A stretch of DNA of 64,000 nt, from NCBI GenBank assembly GCA_963813895.1, contig CAWFAS010000003.1:620001-684000 (forward strand), written 5' to 3'. This DNA comes from DASZWJ01 sp963813895. Lineage in GTDB: Bacteria; Pseudomonadota; Gammaproteobacteria; JAURND01. Shown piece by piece: positions 25,368 through 35,275 of this stretch. The notes under the pieces are model-generated. The model ran no database searches. It was not told where the DNA came from and saw nothing but the letters and a program-made list of their open reading frames with translations. Positions within the stretch are counted from its first letter, which is position 1, and each line of letters starts with the position of its first letter. Position numbers and translations under genes: made by a program.

Positions 25368-26258
25368 TTAAATTTCTTTGGCAAGTGCACGCACTACTTC
25401 TTTAGAAAGCCCTGTCATCTCTGAAATTTCTTCGAAAGAAAATATGCCTTTTTTTAGCATACTTATTGTGACTTTCCTGACGCCTTTCTCCAAGCCTATT
25501 GCTTCACCTTCCTCCCTCCCTATTTCTTTACCTTTTTCAATAAAATCTTCTTGTGTTTTTTCCAGTATGTCCGCCTGGTCCCTTAACCACATCAGCTGTC
25601 CCTCATAAATCTCTCGCTCTTCCTTGTCCAGCGACATCGTATCGAGCGCATGTGCAGCTTTTTTGATGGCCGGGTCATCTTTGAGTTCACGTGGAATAAA
25701 GTTTCGTTCCCATTGTTCGGCCTTGGTTAAAAAGGTTGCCCAACGATCCAGCGCAGTGGTCAAGTAGGAGAGGTCTTTAGCAAATTTTTTGAGCTCAATA
25801 AAATGCAATTCTAAATCTTCCGAATAACGGCTATAGGTCCTGGTATTTAATAAGTGGTAGATATTGTGATAGTCCGGTTCATCAAAATGGTTAAAATTGA
25901 GGACATTGATGCTGATGGTTTTGCGTAATTTGGAAAAACTCTGACCTTCGCTTAATTGCTGGCTGTAAATTTTAGACCAGTAATACAAGGCGCGTTGGTC
26001 GTAGGCAATTCGGTCATTCATCTGCATTTCCACATGATAGACTTTACCTGTTTTGTCTTTGGCTTTGATATCCAGGATGGATAATTTGTCGGTGGAATGC
26101 GTTTTATGGTTGTAGGGATTGAGCAATTCCAGTTCGGCGAGCTGATTTTCGGGCGCCAATACGGCGTTGATAAACGGTAATAAGATGGTATCTTTATTTT
26201 CTTCACTGCCGAACAGTATTTTAAAGGCGAAATCGACACGCGGATTTATTTTTGGCAT
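25368..26258 (-). CDS. Rpn family recombination-promoting nuclease 1
   Basis: About 296 residues of the Rpn/PDDEXK_2 family. Motifs: PRVDFAFKILFGSEENKD at the N-terminus, LDIKAKDKTGKVYHVEMQM (the D...E-x-Q nuclease core, about 65-85), RALYYWSKIYSQQL, and a C-terminal coiled tail of GREEGEAIGLEKG repeats followed by a helical end. Rpn proteins are metal-dependent DNA endonucleases that raise recA-independent recombination and also figure in phage defence. The start ATG (26258) gives the usual family N-terminus; a GTG at 26270 is possible. Near-identical to the gene at 29894. Confidence 0.88.
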   Translation of the reverse strand: MPKINPRVDFAFKILFGSEENKDTILLPFINAVLAPENQLAELELLNPYNHKTHSTDKLSILDIKAKDKTGKVYHVEMQMNDRIAYDQRALYYWSKIYSQQLSEGQSFSKLRKTISINVLNFNHFDEPDYHNIYHLLNTRTYSRYSEDLELHFIELKKFAKDLSYLTTALDRWATFLTKAEQWERNFIPRELKDDPAIKKAAHALDTMSLDKEEREIYEGQLMWLRDQADILEKTQEDFIEKGKEIGREEGEAIGLEKGVRKVTISMLKKGIFSFEEISEMTGLSKEVVRALAKEI

Positions 26259-26392
26259 ATGAAGATTCACAGGATAGATTGATTGAGGTCGTCAAACACA
26301 CTCTATGGGCGTAGGCAATGGCCATTTTTTCCCTGTGGGTGCGTATACTAAGATGCATTAAGATAGCATTTTCTAAGCGGGTGCGCCACCGT
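25368..26392. repeat. 1-kb segmental duplication, copy 1
   Basis: Covers the whole Rpn gene and about 130 bases upstream of it. It is matched with only a few changes by 29894-30941 in the same orientation. Copy 2 is longer mainly by a 24-bp in-gene tandem duplication. Confidence 0.92.
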
Positions 26393-26404
26393 CAATGGAG
26401 CTTC

Positions 26405-26600
26405 CCAGGGACGAAGATTCAGTGTCGAGAGAATGTCCCACGTATTAGGCGTTTCCCGCAGCGGTTACTATGCCTTTATTAAGGCAGGCCGCTCCAAGCG
26501 GGATCAGGCCAATGATGAGTTAACGACGAAGATAAAAGCAAGCTACCAAGAAAGCCGCCAAACCTATGGCAGCCCATGCATTCAGGCGGAATTAAAGCTT
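26405..26600 (+). pseudogene. IS3-family transposase OrfB fragment
   Basis: Encodes RRFSVERMSHVLGVSRSGYY, then a basic linker and KIKASYQESRQTYGSPCIQAEL, the HTH_21 region of IS3-family OrfB. The rve integrase domain is missing; homology stops near 26600 and is followed by AT-rich sequence with no gene up to 26850. Confidence 0.8.
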
Positions 26601-26861
26601 GGTTTGCCTTGCGTTTTGACAAGTCAACCTTTGCTATTTTTGATACTTTTCCTAACGAAGGTATATACAGTAATATTGCAATACCGTAAATCTTATATTT
26701 TTTGGATAATTTTTAAGAAACTGCTACTAGCTCTAAATTAATAGGAGATCATACAAACCATTCTAATTGTGAATTATGAAAAAATAAGGCAATTTTCAAC
26801 TGATCCGCTTCCTGGTAATATATACTGCCAGTGATTTTTATATTATAAATTGGAGCTTGCG

Positions 26862-28160
26862 ATGCAGACTAAAAAAGAGATAATTCATAAAATTTTACAT
26901 GAACTCAACCTACTTCTTCCAGATGAACTCAACAAAATGGTGATGGAGTATGTGCCTGAGATTGACATTGACGAGTTATGGACTCAATTTAAAGAGCTTA
27001 GTAGTGAAGAAAAAATCCAAAACAGTTTGGGTTTGAACAGTTGGAGCAGATTGGACAATTGGGGCCATTTGGATTTCTATAGCCGTATACGAATACTTCA
27101 TCAAATTCTTGGAATTTGTTTAGAGAATCTTGCTAACAATAATAAACAGAATAATGAACAGATCAATTTGCCAGTAAAAATTTCTGCGTGTTCAAAATTA
27201 GAGCTGATGGATGAAAAGTTTGGAGTTGGGGTTAAGCGGAAAACATTTCCTGATTGGGAGAGTGCGACAAGCCATTACCTTCGAGAAGGCATTGGTTTCT
27301 ATAGGCACCTGGATTTTTGTAACGATACTTATAACCATTATTTGCCTCAGTTGCCTGATAACATTACTGACAATGATTATAAAGCTAAATACCAAAATCT
27401 TATAAAAAATATTTATATTTGGACAGGGCATGTTCCTATATTTTTTAATAAATCATCTTGGGAAAATCTAAAAAATGCATCTACTAATCCAGCCGCCTGT
27501 GAAACTTTGGACACAATTATTTTCCCTGCTCTCCTCAGACGTGTACAAGAACATGAAGTTAGACGAGGATTAAATTCTTTATTGGGGGATGTAACTCAAG
27601 AGCAGAAAGCTATTGGCTGTCTGATAATTAGCTCAGAAACTGAAGCTAGTGTTGAGCTTTATAAGCTTTACGTAAGAAAAGACGCCCTACAATCAATCAC
27701 AACATTACAACAGTGGGCACCAGAGCTGCCAGAATTAAAGCCGCAATCATCGGAACAGCCACGTACGCCACCTATTTCATCTAGTACGCAATTATTAAAG
27801 ATTTTTGGTTTTGGCCCCATTCAGGCCAAACGGAATCCAGCAACTCGTTCAGAGGCTGAGCTTATTAAGGCTGGAGAGGATGGCCATTTAGATGCTGAGG
27901 GGTGGTGGTGGCTAGCTAAACACCATCAGACGGCTGGAAGGTTTAAAAAAGCATTGGAATGCCATCAATTAGCTGCTGAAAAAAAACACAAGGATGCCTA
28001 TTATATGTTAGGCTTGGTTTATGAATTTGGACCTAAAGGATGGGAAGTGGAACAGAGTGACGAGAAAGCGCTGGAGTATTACAGGTTGGCTGCAGATAGA
28101 GGTTCAGTGGATGCTAAAAATAAATTGGAAGGTTCAGGGTCAAGCATTAGAAGAAAATGA
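26862..28160 (+). CDS. F-box-like/Sel1-repeat protein (candidate effector)
   Basis: About 432 residues. ATG 26862 is preferred since GGAG lies 6 bases upstream. The N-terminus (LHELNLLLPDELNKMVMEYV) has the spacing of an F-box-like helix pair. The middle (60-300) is an unrecognised helical domain. The C-terminus carries at least two Sel1-like repeats: DAEGWWWLAKHHQTAGRFKK and DAYYMLGLVYEFGPKGWEV, then KALEYYRLAADRGSVDAKN. F-box plus repeat domains occur in Legionella-type effectors that recruit host ubiquitin ligases. The F-box call is weak, the Sel1 call good. It lies between the two Rpn duplicates. Confidence 0.7.
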   Translation: MQTKKEIIHKILHELNLLLPDELNKMVMEYVPEIDIDELWTQFKELSSEEKIQNSLGLNSWSRLDNWGHLDFYSRIRILHQILGICLENLANNNKQNNEQINLPVKISACSKLELMDEKFGVGVKRKTFPDWESATSHYLREGIGFYRHLDFCNDTYNHYLPQLPDNITDNDYKAKYQNLIKNIYIWTGHVPIFFNKSSWENLKNASTNPAACETLDTIIFPALLRRVQEHEVRRGLNSLLGDVTQEQKAIGCLIISSETEASVELYKLYVRKDALQSITTLQQWAPELPELKPQSSEQPRTPPISSSTQLLKIFGFGPIQAKRNPATRSEAELIKAGEDGHLDAEGWWWLAKHHQTAGRFKKALECHQLAAEKKHKDAYYMLGLVYEFGPKGWEVEQSDEKALEYYRLAADRGSVDAKNKLEGSGSSIRRK

Positions 28161-28209
28161 GGATTGATCGCCATGCCCGGTTTTGATAAATTTACCATCA
28201 CCTGTCAAA

Positions 28210-29762
28210 GCAATTTAGAAATGTCACCTTCTTAGCAAAATAGAAATGTCCTTTTACTAAGAAGTGGTTCCAACCTCTCCAGCAGTTATCCACAAGTCCA
28301 TAGGGTGTGGAGCCCGTCAGGTTAGCTCAAACGCCCTGTGGACCCTGTGGGTAACTGTTACTCCCAAGCCTCAGTGTTCCCGGTGCTGTCTTCGCCGGGT
28401 TTGGGTTTATCACAAAACGCCGCCAAGGGTGGTTTATGGCGGGTACGTTTTTTCTCGCCTCATGCCCTGTTTTTTCCAGTCTTGCCGATAACTGTTTTGA
28501 TCCCAGAATAGCTACAGCCTTTTTTTGTTTTTCATGCATCACATATGATAATTCGCGCCCCTTGTACAATAAGCTCACCTTCCCAACCTTATCTTCACAT
28601 ACAGTGACTTTAGCGTGCCGTAAACCATAACCAATGTGATCTACCTGGACTTGATAAATACTGTTTTTATAGCTTAGTTCTAGGTTCTTTGATAGCGTGC
28701 GTGTCTGTTGATTGCTAAAAATTAAATCCATCACCGCCGCTGTTGCCAAGTTCTGTCTATGTGCATTGATTGCACTACGTGCCTCTACGCCAAATCGACT
28801 ATTGTAATCAGCCATAAAAGCCGGTAGAAACGCATTGGCAGCCTCCTGCGTACTAATGCCCCGTAATCGTAACTCCTTGACCAAGCGATCTTGTAACGTC
28901 CCATTAGCGCGCTCTACGCGACCCTTAGCTTGTGGGCTGTTTGCACAGATTAATTCAATACTCAGTTCTCCCATAGCGCGGTCAAACTGCGTCTGGGCAT
29001 CCGCCATCATTTCAGGCTGGTTAATGCGAAATACACTGTCCTTATCACTGTAAAACGCCAAAGGCCTGCCACAACGTTCAATATACTCGCGTACCACGCT
29101 GAAGTAGCCCATGGTTGTTTCATGGTCTTCAAACCGCAAACTGACCAACTCACTGGTTGCGTCATCGACCAGTACCAATAGGCAACATTTGGGGGCTCGA
29201 CCCTCAAACCAATCATGGTGAGAACCATCTAATTGGATCAGTTCCCCAAAGCAGGCGCGCCGCTCGCGACTTTGATGTAAAGTGACTTTTTTATGGCGCT
29301 TGGGTTTCCACAATCCCCATTCAATCATCCACTGACGCAATGTCTCTTTATTTACCTTCAAGCTGTGCAGTTCGTGCAGTTTCTCTGCTGCAAACGTAGG
29401 GCCGAAATCCATATAGTTCTTATGAATCAGACACTTTATTTTTTCACGATCAGCGAAGCTGTGACGATGGTTCCCCTTCGTATCCCGGTGCTTTGAAACC
29501 AGACCCGGGTGCACCCTCTCGTCGATAGATCTTTACCAGCCGAATAACTTGTCTTTTTGACAGGTTTAGCAACTTCATCGCTTCACTTTGCTTCAACTTT
29601 TTTTCTGTAACCTGGGCGATTACAGTAAGGCGTTCTACCTCCTTCATGCTAGTCCTCTTGGCATTATTGTTTCCCTCGTCGGTAGATGGCCCTATAGGGT
29701 ATCTAACTTGAGGCACCAAGGTGACATTTCTAAATTGCTCAAAGGTGACATTACTAAATTGC
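28210..29762 (-). mobile_element. ISNCY-like insertion sequence with doubled terminal motifs
   Basis: 19-bp ends GCAATTTAG(A/T)AATGTCACC, one mismatch, at 28210-28228 and 29744-29762. Each end carries a second, inner copy of the motif about 24 bases in, so transposase-binding sites are tandem. The flanks contain an imperfect direct repeat, AAATTTACCATC(A/G)CCT, at both sides. It contains one frame-shifted transposase gene. Confidence 0.8.
28327..29647 (-). pseudogene. ISNCY-like DDE transposase, one-base frameshift
   Basis: The N-terminal HTH (MKEVERLTVIAQVTEKKLKQ, LLNLSKRQVIRLVK) is in one frame up to REGAPG; one extra base around 29508 moves the rest to another frame: PGLVSKHRDTKG, then the rve domain with Asp in LIQLDGSHHDWF, Asp in YSDKDSVFR and Glu in SPQAKGRVERANGT. 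The DDE triad is complete, so removing one base would restore about 435 residues. No obvious slippery heptamer is present, so mutation is more likely than programmed frameshifting. Confidence 0.85.
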
Positions 29763-29893
29763 CGCTACAAAATTTACCATCGCCTTGACAAGGGTTCCTT
29801 TATTAGTTATTGATGACTTCGCAGTTAAGCAACATTAGTGATGCTGGTGTATACCTTTTAGCCCTTACAAAATACCCAATAAAATCGTCAGTG

Positions 29894-30808
29894 TTAAATT
29901 TTTTTGGCAAGTGCACGCACCACTTCTTCAGAAAGCCCTGTCATCTCTGAAATTTCTTCGAAAGAAAATATGCCTTTTTTTAGCATACTTATTGTGACTT
30001 TCCTGACGCCTTTCTCCAAGCCTATTGCTTCGCCTTTCTCCAAGCCTATTGCTTCACCTTCCTCCCTCCCTATTTCTTTACCTTTTTCAATAAAATCTTC
30101 TTGTGTTTTTTCCAGTATGTCCGCCTGGTCCCTTAACCACATCAGCTGTCCCTCATAAATCTCTCGCTCTTCCTTGTCCAGCGACATCGTATCGAGCGCA
30201 TGTGCAGCTTTTTTGATGGCCGGGTCATCTTTGAGTTCACGTGGAATAAAGTTTCGTTCCCATTGTTCGGCCTTGGTTAAAAAGGTTGCCCAACGATCCA
30301 GCGCAGTGGTCAAGTAGGAGAGGTCTTTAGCAAATTTTTTGAGCTCAATAAAATGCAATTCTAAATCTTCCGAATAACGGCTATAGGTCCTGGTATTTAA
30401 TAAGTGGTAGATATTGTGATAGTCCGGTTCATCAAAATGGTTAAAGTTGAGGACATTGATGCTGATGGTTTTGCGTAATTTGGAAAAACTCTGACCCTCG
30501 CTTAATTGCTGGCTGTAAATTTTAGACCAGTAATACAAGGCGCGTTGGTCGTAGGCAATTCGGTCATTCATCTGCATTTCCACATGATAGACTTTACCTG
30601 TTTTGTCTTTGGCTTTGATATCCAGGATGGATAATTTGTCGGTGGAATGCGTTTTATGGTTGTAGGGATTGAGCAATTCCAGCTCGGTGAGCTGATTTTC
30701 GGGCGCCAATACGGCGTTGATAAACGGTAATAAGATGGTATCTTTATTTTCTTCACTGCCGAACAGTATTTTAAAGGCGAAATCGACACGCGGATTTATT
30801 TTTGGCAT
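29894..30808 (-). CDS. Rpn family recombination-promoting nuclease 2
   Basis: Nearly identical to the gene at 25368. It differs by a few substitutions (for example QLTELEL for QLAELEL, SEEVVRALAKKI for SKEVVRALAKEI) and by an extra octapeptide GEAIGLEK in the C-terminal repeat tract, i.e. a 24-bp tandem duplication. The nuclease core D...E-x-Q is unchanged. The duplicated upstream segment means both copies probably share the same promoter. About 304 residues. Confidence 0.88.
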   Translation of the reverse strand: MPKINPRVDFAFKILFGSEENKDTILLPFINAVLAPENQLTELELLNPYNHKTHSTDKLSILDIKAKDKTGKVYHVEMQMNDRIAYDQRALYYWSKIYSQQLSEGQSFSKLRKTISINVLNFNHFDEPDYHNIYHLLNTRTYSRYSEDLELHFIELKKFAKDLSYLTTALDRWATFLTKAEQWERNFIPRELKDDPAIKKAAHALDTMSLDKEEREIYEGQLMWLRDQADILEKTQEDFIEKGKEIGREEGEAIGLEKGEAIGLEKGVRKVTISMLKKGIFSFEEISEMTGLSEEVVRALAKKI

Positions 30809-30941
30809 ATGAAGATTCACAGGATAGATTGATTGAGGTTGTCAAACACACCCTATGGGCGTAGGCAATGGCCATTTTTTTCCGTGGGTGCGTATACTAG
30901 GATGCATTAAGATAGCATTTTCTAAGCGGGTGCGCTACCGT
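29894..30941. repeat. 1-kb segmental duplication, copy 2
   Basis: Counterpart of 25368-26392, same orientation; homology ends at the shared ACCGT, after which the flanks differ. Confidence 0.92.
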
Positions 30942-30986
30942 AGGTAATTGCACAGATGCTAGTGTTGCAATTTTATCTCTCCTCCA

Positions 30987-31130
30987 TTAGTTGCCAGCGA
31001 ATGCAAAATACTCAACCCCCTCATTTTTATTATATTCTTTAGAAGACAAAACTAACGCTGGCCTATATTTCCCTATTTCCTTGCCTTTCTTTGGTTCAAA
31101 ATCAAGAAAAACCACATCATACGGATCCGG
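30987..31130 (-). pseudogene. MazF/PemK-like toxin, N-terminal fragment
   Basis: About 47 codons: YDVVFLDFEPKKGKEIGKYR then PALVLSSKEYN, the first beta-barrel strands and the conserved K-x-R-P-A-L-V-L of MazF/PemK/Kid RNases. After N-K-N the sequence departs and stops (TAA 30987-30989). The start codon region is also damaged. No matching antitoxin gene is visible nearby. The stretch 31131-31270 has no other gene. Confidence 0.65.
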
Positions 31131-31270
31131 ATAGCTAAAGAAGAACTCGAGTAGCAAAAATTACAAGGATAGCTGATTCTCGTTGATTTCGAACGCTTCG
31201 AATAGATATAAGCTAAGAGATAATACAAGACGGAGGTAGATTTCCCACCTGATGTCTCATCTCTTCCAAA

Positions 31271-32495
31271 CTAATGGAATTCATTATCTGATTCGTCATC
31301 GATAGACTTGCCCTTATAATACACCTTGAATTGTTTTGCACGTTTAATATCACGCGATAAAACGAGAGATTTGAAAAAAGAAAGTTCTGGATCCGTTGTA
31401 TTGCAGAGAAACAGGTTTAATATAAGCGGTGAACTAAAGCCGTTGGGATGGTCATTCCAATCGCTAAACTTAATATTTCTAGTCTGGTTTTTAATTCCAC
31501 GATCAACAATGTAATCCCATACGTTTTGTTCTCGAGATTCCAATAGTCGACTCGGGAAAATGGTATATTTCTCGCCAAGTGATTTATAAATTTCAATAAC
31601 CGGCTTATCAAGAAAACCTGAATCTTTCTGTTGCATGGCAATTGCCAGCCATTGTATTGCGTGGGAAAAATCGCCATGGGTTGTATCTCCTAACCCCGAA
31701 TCTTTTGCCATAAAACCTTCTCTTAGGCTCTGTAAAACAATAACCTATCTTTTTAGCGCCCAGATGAGACTCAGATTTGCAGACGGGAGGGGGTAGAAAA
31801 ATGCGCGCATAGTCGACGGAACGTCGTCCCGGCAGGAAGCCGGGATCCAGGGCGCAGGAAAGCGAAACTTTCACATCCTGTGATCTGGATCCCGGCTTCC
31901 ATGCCGGGACGACTGCGTCGGTTGTTCTATGTAAGTGTTTTTCTATCCCCTCCCGCCTGCGAAGATGGGTCTTAGATGGGATGTTAAAAAGATAGGTTAT
32001 TGTTTTACAGAGCCTTAGCATGCCCCTAAATGCCTCTGGTTGAAGGAATGAATTAATTTTAGCAAATTTTTTTTGAAATCCATGATGGGATAACTGTTCC
32101 TGAAGTACATCACTCAACACCTTGCTTTGCTGCGAATAGGCTTCTCCCTTCGCAGCAGCTTTTAAAATGTGTGGTTTTTTTTTATCGTCGACCACACCAC
32201 GTTTTATTCCTTCTTCGATTAATAATTTCTCTATTTCTTTTAATTGCTCAATAACTGCTACCTTATCAAGCAAAAAAAGAAATATTTTGGGATATTGAGT
32301 TAATAAGTCTTCCGGCGGTCCTGGCAAATGTTCGAAATGATTATCCAAATCCTTTGTGTATAATTCAACTTCGTGGTCATCAGGTTTCCACATTTTAGGG
32401 GCCATAAGGTTGTTAGTTTCCAATGCCGTTAGCACTGAGTTTTCCCCATGAGCATCTTGTTTCACTTCACGATCTGTTTTGACTGCCGTGGACAT
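31271..32495 (-). pseudogene. Unknown gene interrupted by inverted-repeat element
   Basis: ATG 32495 begins about 160 codons of an acidic helical protein (YTKDLDNHFEHLPGPPEDLL, IFLFLLDKVAVIEQLKEIEK, SFLQPEAFRGML) that then runs through a 289-bp element. On the far side, 31271-31711 supplies a continuation in another frame (AKDSGLGDTTHGDFSHAIQW to DDESDNEFH). Together they would make a protein of about 310 residues with no recognised domain. Because the element length is not a multiple of three, the C-terminal part cannot be read in phase. Likely inactive; the native protein may have been an effector-like cytosolic protein. Confidence 0.65.
31726..32014. mobile_element. Inverted-repeat element copy 2, long nested form
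   Basis: 289 bp, ends GGCTCTGTAAAAC, flanked by TTA on both sides. At 31813-31921 it carries a 109-bp palindromic insert with CCCGGCAGGAAGCCGGG and CCCGGCTTCCATGCCGGG hairpins. One strand stays open across the full element. Confidence 0.92.
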
Positions 32496-32975
32496 AAATC
32501 TAGTTCCAGCTATTTACTAAAAACACATGAAAAAACTGGTAGGCTTTTTGGCCTACAATTGAACGTATGTTAGAAAAAATTCTTAGTAAAATATTAACTA
32601 CTTCTTAGCATGCTCACCTGTTTTTAGATGAGGCCACCTTGCGGAATATGCCCTTAAGCATTGACTCGCGACATTTTACCATATAAATTTCGTGCTTATC
32701 TCACGAATTTTACATGTCATAAGGCATAATGAAAAGAAATGTTATCCATAAAATCAATGCGTTACTAAAAATGTTTCTTATAAATCAGCTCAAAAACCTG
32801 GAAGATTTTGTAATAAAGAATCGCTTGCCTTTTGGACTTTTAATCAATCAAGCCGAGGGACCCTATTGGCTTCCCAGTTACGATGCTGAATAGTTACAAA
32901 TGAAATACACAACTTCATTATTAAAAACCATCAATTGTCAGTGGATATTAATTGAGGTTTGGCTTAGGGCTTATC

Positions 32976-34232
32976 ATGACAGAAAAAAAACCTAATTTAT
33001 TCCTCATAATCCTCGCTGGAATCGTTGGCAATACCTTGGAATGGTATGATTTTTTGCTTTACGCTTATTTTGCACCCATTATCGCGCCACTATTTTTTCC
33101 GGCATCAACTCCGTTTGCGTCATTAATGACTGCCTTTGGCGTATTTGCCCTAGGTTTTGGGGCGCGTCCTATTGGTGCCTTAGTCATTGGTCGCTGGGGA
33201 GACATTTATGGTCGAAAAAAAGTCCTGATCATCACGCTGATGCTCATGACGCTGCCCACAATGGCTATCGGCATATTACCCAGTTATCAAACTATTGGCA
33301 TAGCCGCCCCGCTGTTGCTGATGTTAATCCGCCTTTTACAAGGTTTTGCCGTCAGTGGCGAACTGACCAGCTCAGCTAATTTTTTAATTGAGCACTTTAT
33401 TCCCGCTCGGCGAGGTTTTGCCGGTGCGCTTATTAACGCCAGCCTCTTTACCGGTATTTTGCTGGGTGCGGCGGTGACCACCATACAGGCGCAATTAACC
33501 CCACCCGAGATTCTACATGCATGGGCTTGGCGCATTCCTTTTCTGCTCTCCGGTGTTTTTGGGGTCATCGGTTTAGGGCTGCGTCTTGCAGTGATGGAAT
33601 CGCCACACTTTGTCGCCATTAAAAATCACAAGCAAAGTACGCTGGGTCAACTTTGGCAACATCATCGGGTGAATGTGTTGCGAGCCGTCGGCCTCTCCGT
33701 CGCAGCGGGCATTGCCAATTATTTCCTGATCGTTTATTTCAACACTTATCTAACCCAGTCGGGTATGTTACTTAAAGAAACCATGTTGATAAACGTGATT
33801 AGTATGCTGGTATTTGTTATTTTGATGCCACTCTTTGGCTTGCTGTCAGATATTGTCGGCAGGAAAAGCTTGTTTTTGCTGGGGATTGCGGCGCTGTTTA
33901 TTGGTCTGACCCCCATTTTTTGGCTTTTTGCGCAAAAAACATTTTTCTATGCACTGGCAGGCGAAATTTTATTTGCCATGTTACTTTCAATCAGCAACGG
34001 CGCGCTTTTGACTTATCTGGCTGAACTCTTCCCTACGGCCGTGCGTAACTCAGGCACGGCCTTAGGATACAATCTGGCAATTACCCTCTTTGGGGGGACC
34101 ACGCCGTTAATTGCCTTGTATTTAGTGAAATTAACTCACTCCGATTTTGCTCCAGCCTGGTTTTTGAAAGCAGGATTGGTGGTGACGTTTTTAACGGCGG
34201 CATTCCATAAACAGACAAAAAAGAATTTTTAA
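32976..34232 (+). CDS. MFS transporter, metabolite:H+ symporter (ProP/MHS-like)
   Basis: About 418 residues, 12 predicted membrane helices. The N-terminal NTLEWYDFLLYAYFAPIIA and the loop RWGDIYGRKKVL (motif A), plus RLLQGFAVSGELTSSANFLI and ESPHF, are typical of the MHS family (proline/betaine, citrate or alpha-ketoglutarate:H+ symporters). Acts in the inner membrane. ATG 32976 has AGGG about 8 bases upstream; a TTG 24 bases before is less likely. Its last 200 bases are duplicated exactly at 38016-38211. Confidence 0.88.
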   Translation: MTEKKPNLFLIILAGIVGNTLEWYDFLLYAYFAPIIAPLFFPASTPFASLMTAFGVFALGFGARPIGALVIGRWGDIYGRKKVLIITLMLMTLPTMAIGILPSYQTIGIAAPLLLMLIRLLQGFAVSGELTSSANFLIEHFIPARRGFAGALINASLFTGILLGAAVTTIQAQLTPPEILHAWAWRIPFLLSGVFGVIGLGLRLAVMESPHFVAIKNHKQSTLGQLWQHHRVNVLRAVGLSVAAGIANYFLIVYFNTYLTQSGMLLKETMLINVISMLVFVILMPLFGLLSDIVGRKSLFLLGIAALFIGLTPIFWLFAQKTFFYALAGEILFAMLLSISNGALLTYLAELFPTAVRNSGTALGYNLAITLFGGTTPLIALYLVKLTHSDFAPAWFLKAGLVVTFLTAAFHKQTKKNF

Positions 34233-34260
34233 TGACCTATTCTGAGGATGCTAGAGTTTT

Positions 34261-35097
34261 TTAAAAACTAAGTTTCCTTCGCTCCTCCCGCTCGTTCCGC
34301 TCCTGCCAATCTTCAGCTTCTGGGATAGCTGCAAACTCATCCTTTGTGGCGAAGTCGAAGTTTGGATAAACCGAACGTACAATACTCTTTCCTTTATTGA
34401 GATCTTTCGTTATACCTTTCTTCTCGTCCCCATTCTCATAACACCGGGCCAAATTAAGTTGGTCCTCCCTATGTTTTTGAGCCGCAGCTAAACGATTATA
34501 ACGCGCTTGCTGCTTCTTCTCCCTTTCAGCTTCTGGGATAGCTGCCAACGCATCAGGCTTTGGTGAGAAGTCGATGTCTGGATAAGCCGAACGTACAAGA
34601 CGCACTCCTTCATTGGGATCTCGCGTTACACCTTCCCCGCGCCGATAACACCAGGCCAAGCTAAGTTTGGCTTGCTTAAGACCTTGATCCGCAGCTAAAC
34701 GAAAAAGACGCGTTGCCTCTTTGACATCTTTATCTACGCCACGCCCATGCAAATATTGCAAACCCAAATTATTTTGGGCTAGCGCATCGCCTTGATCTGC
34801 CGCTGAACGAAAAAGAGACGTTGCCTCTTTGACATCTTTATTTACGCCATACCCATGCAAATAACAGAAACCCAAATTAGTTAGCGCTTCTGCATGATCT
34901 TGTTTTGCGGCCAAACTATAAAGACGCGCCGCTTCTTCGTAATCTTGTTCTACGCCATCTCCCAAGACATAACAATTACCCAACTCATATTGAGTCTCTG
35001 CGTTGCCTAACTCTATTGGTTCCGAGGAAGGTTTATTAAGTCTTTGTTGGATTGCTCTGATTTCCTTGGATGTAAAGTTCTCTTGCTGTTCGTTCAT
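34261..35097 (-). CDS. Sel1-repeat protein (short duplicate)
   Basis: About 278 residues from ATG 35097 (MNEQQENFTSKEIRAIQQRL); 11 further codons upstream are also open. It holds four to five Sel1-like repeats (AQYELGNCYVLGDGVEQDYE-type, EALTNLGFCYLHGYGVNKD, LAQNNLGLQYLHGRGVDKD). The last 100 residues (ALAAIPEAEREKKQQARYNR and on) are almost identical to those of the 38240 gene, of which this is an internally shortened copy. No signal peptide. Sel1 proteins are scaffolds in signalling and often host-interaction factors. It converges with the MFS gene. Confidence 0.85.
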   Translation of the reverse strand: MNEQQENFTSKEIRAIQQRLNKPSSEPIELGNAETQYELGNCYVLGDGVEQDYEEAARLYSLAAKQDHAEALTNLGFCYLHGYGVNKDVKEATSLFRSAADQGDALAQNNLGLQYLHGRGVDKDVKEATRLFRLAADQGLKQAKLSLAWCYRRGEGVTRDPNEGVRLVRSAYPDIDFSPKPDALAAIPEAEREKKQQARYNRLAAAQKHREDQLNLARCYENGDEKKGITKDLNKGKSIVRSVYPNFDFATKDEFAAIPEAEDWQERNEREERRKLSF

Positions 35098-35239
35098 TAC
35101 AATTCTCACTAGGTATTTGATTTTTACCATTATAGTGATGAATTATTAAAAAAATATTAATTGTATTAGTGTTACGTCTCGAACTAATTTATGCTTTTTG
35201 TCTCAACCTATTTAAAGTGAAACGATTATGGAAAAATAA

Positions 35240-35262
35240 GGTAGGATAGCAAGTATCCTACC
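35240..35262 (-). terminator. Intrinsic terminator of the transposon operon
   Basis: 9-bp perfect stem GGTAGGATA/TATCCTACC with a 5-base loop, followed on the minus strand by TTATTTTT. It lies 14 bases beyond the ATPase gene's stop. Confidence 0.75.
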
Positions 35263-35275
35263 TCAATGAAGGTCA

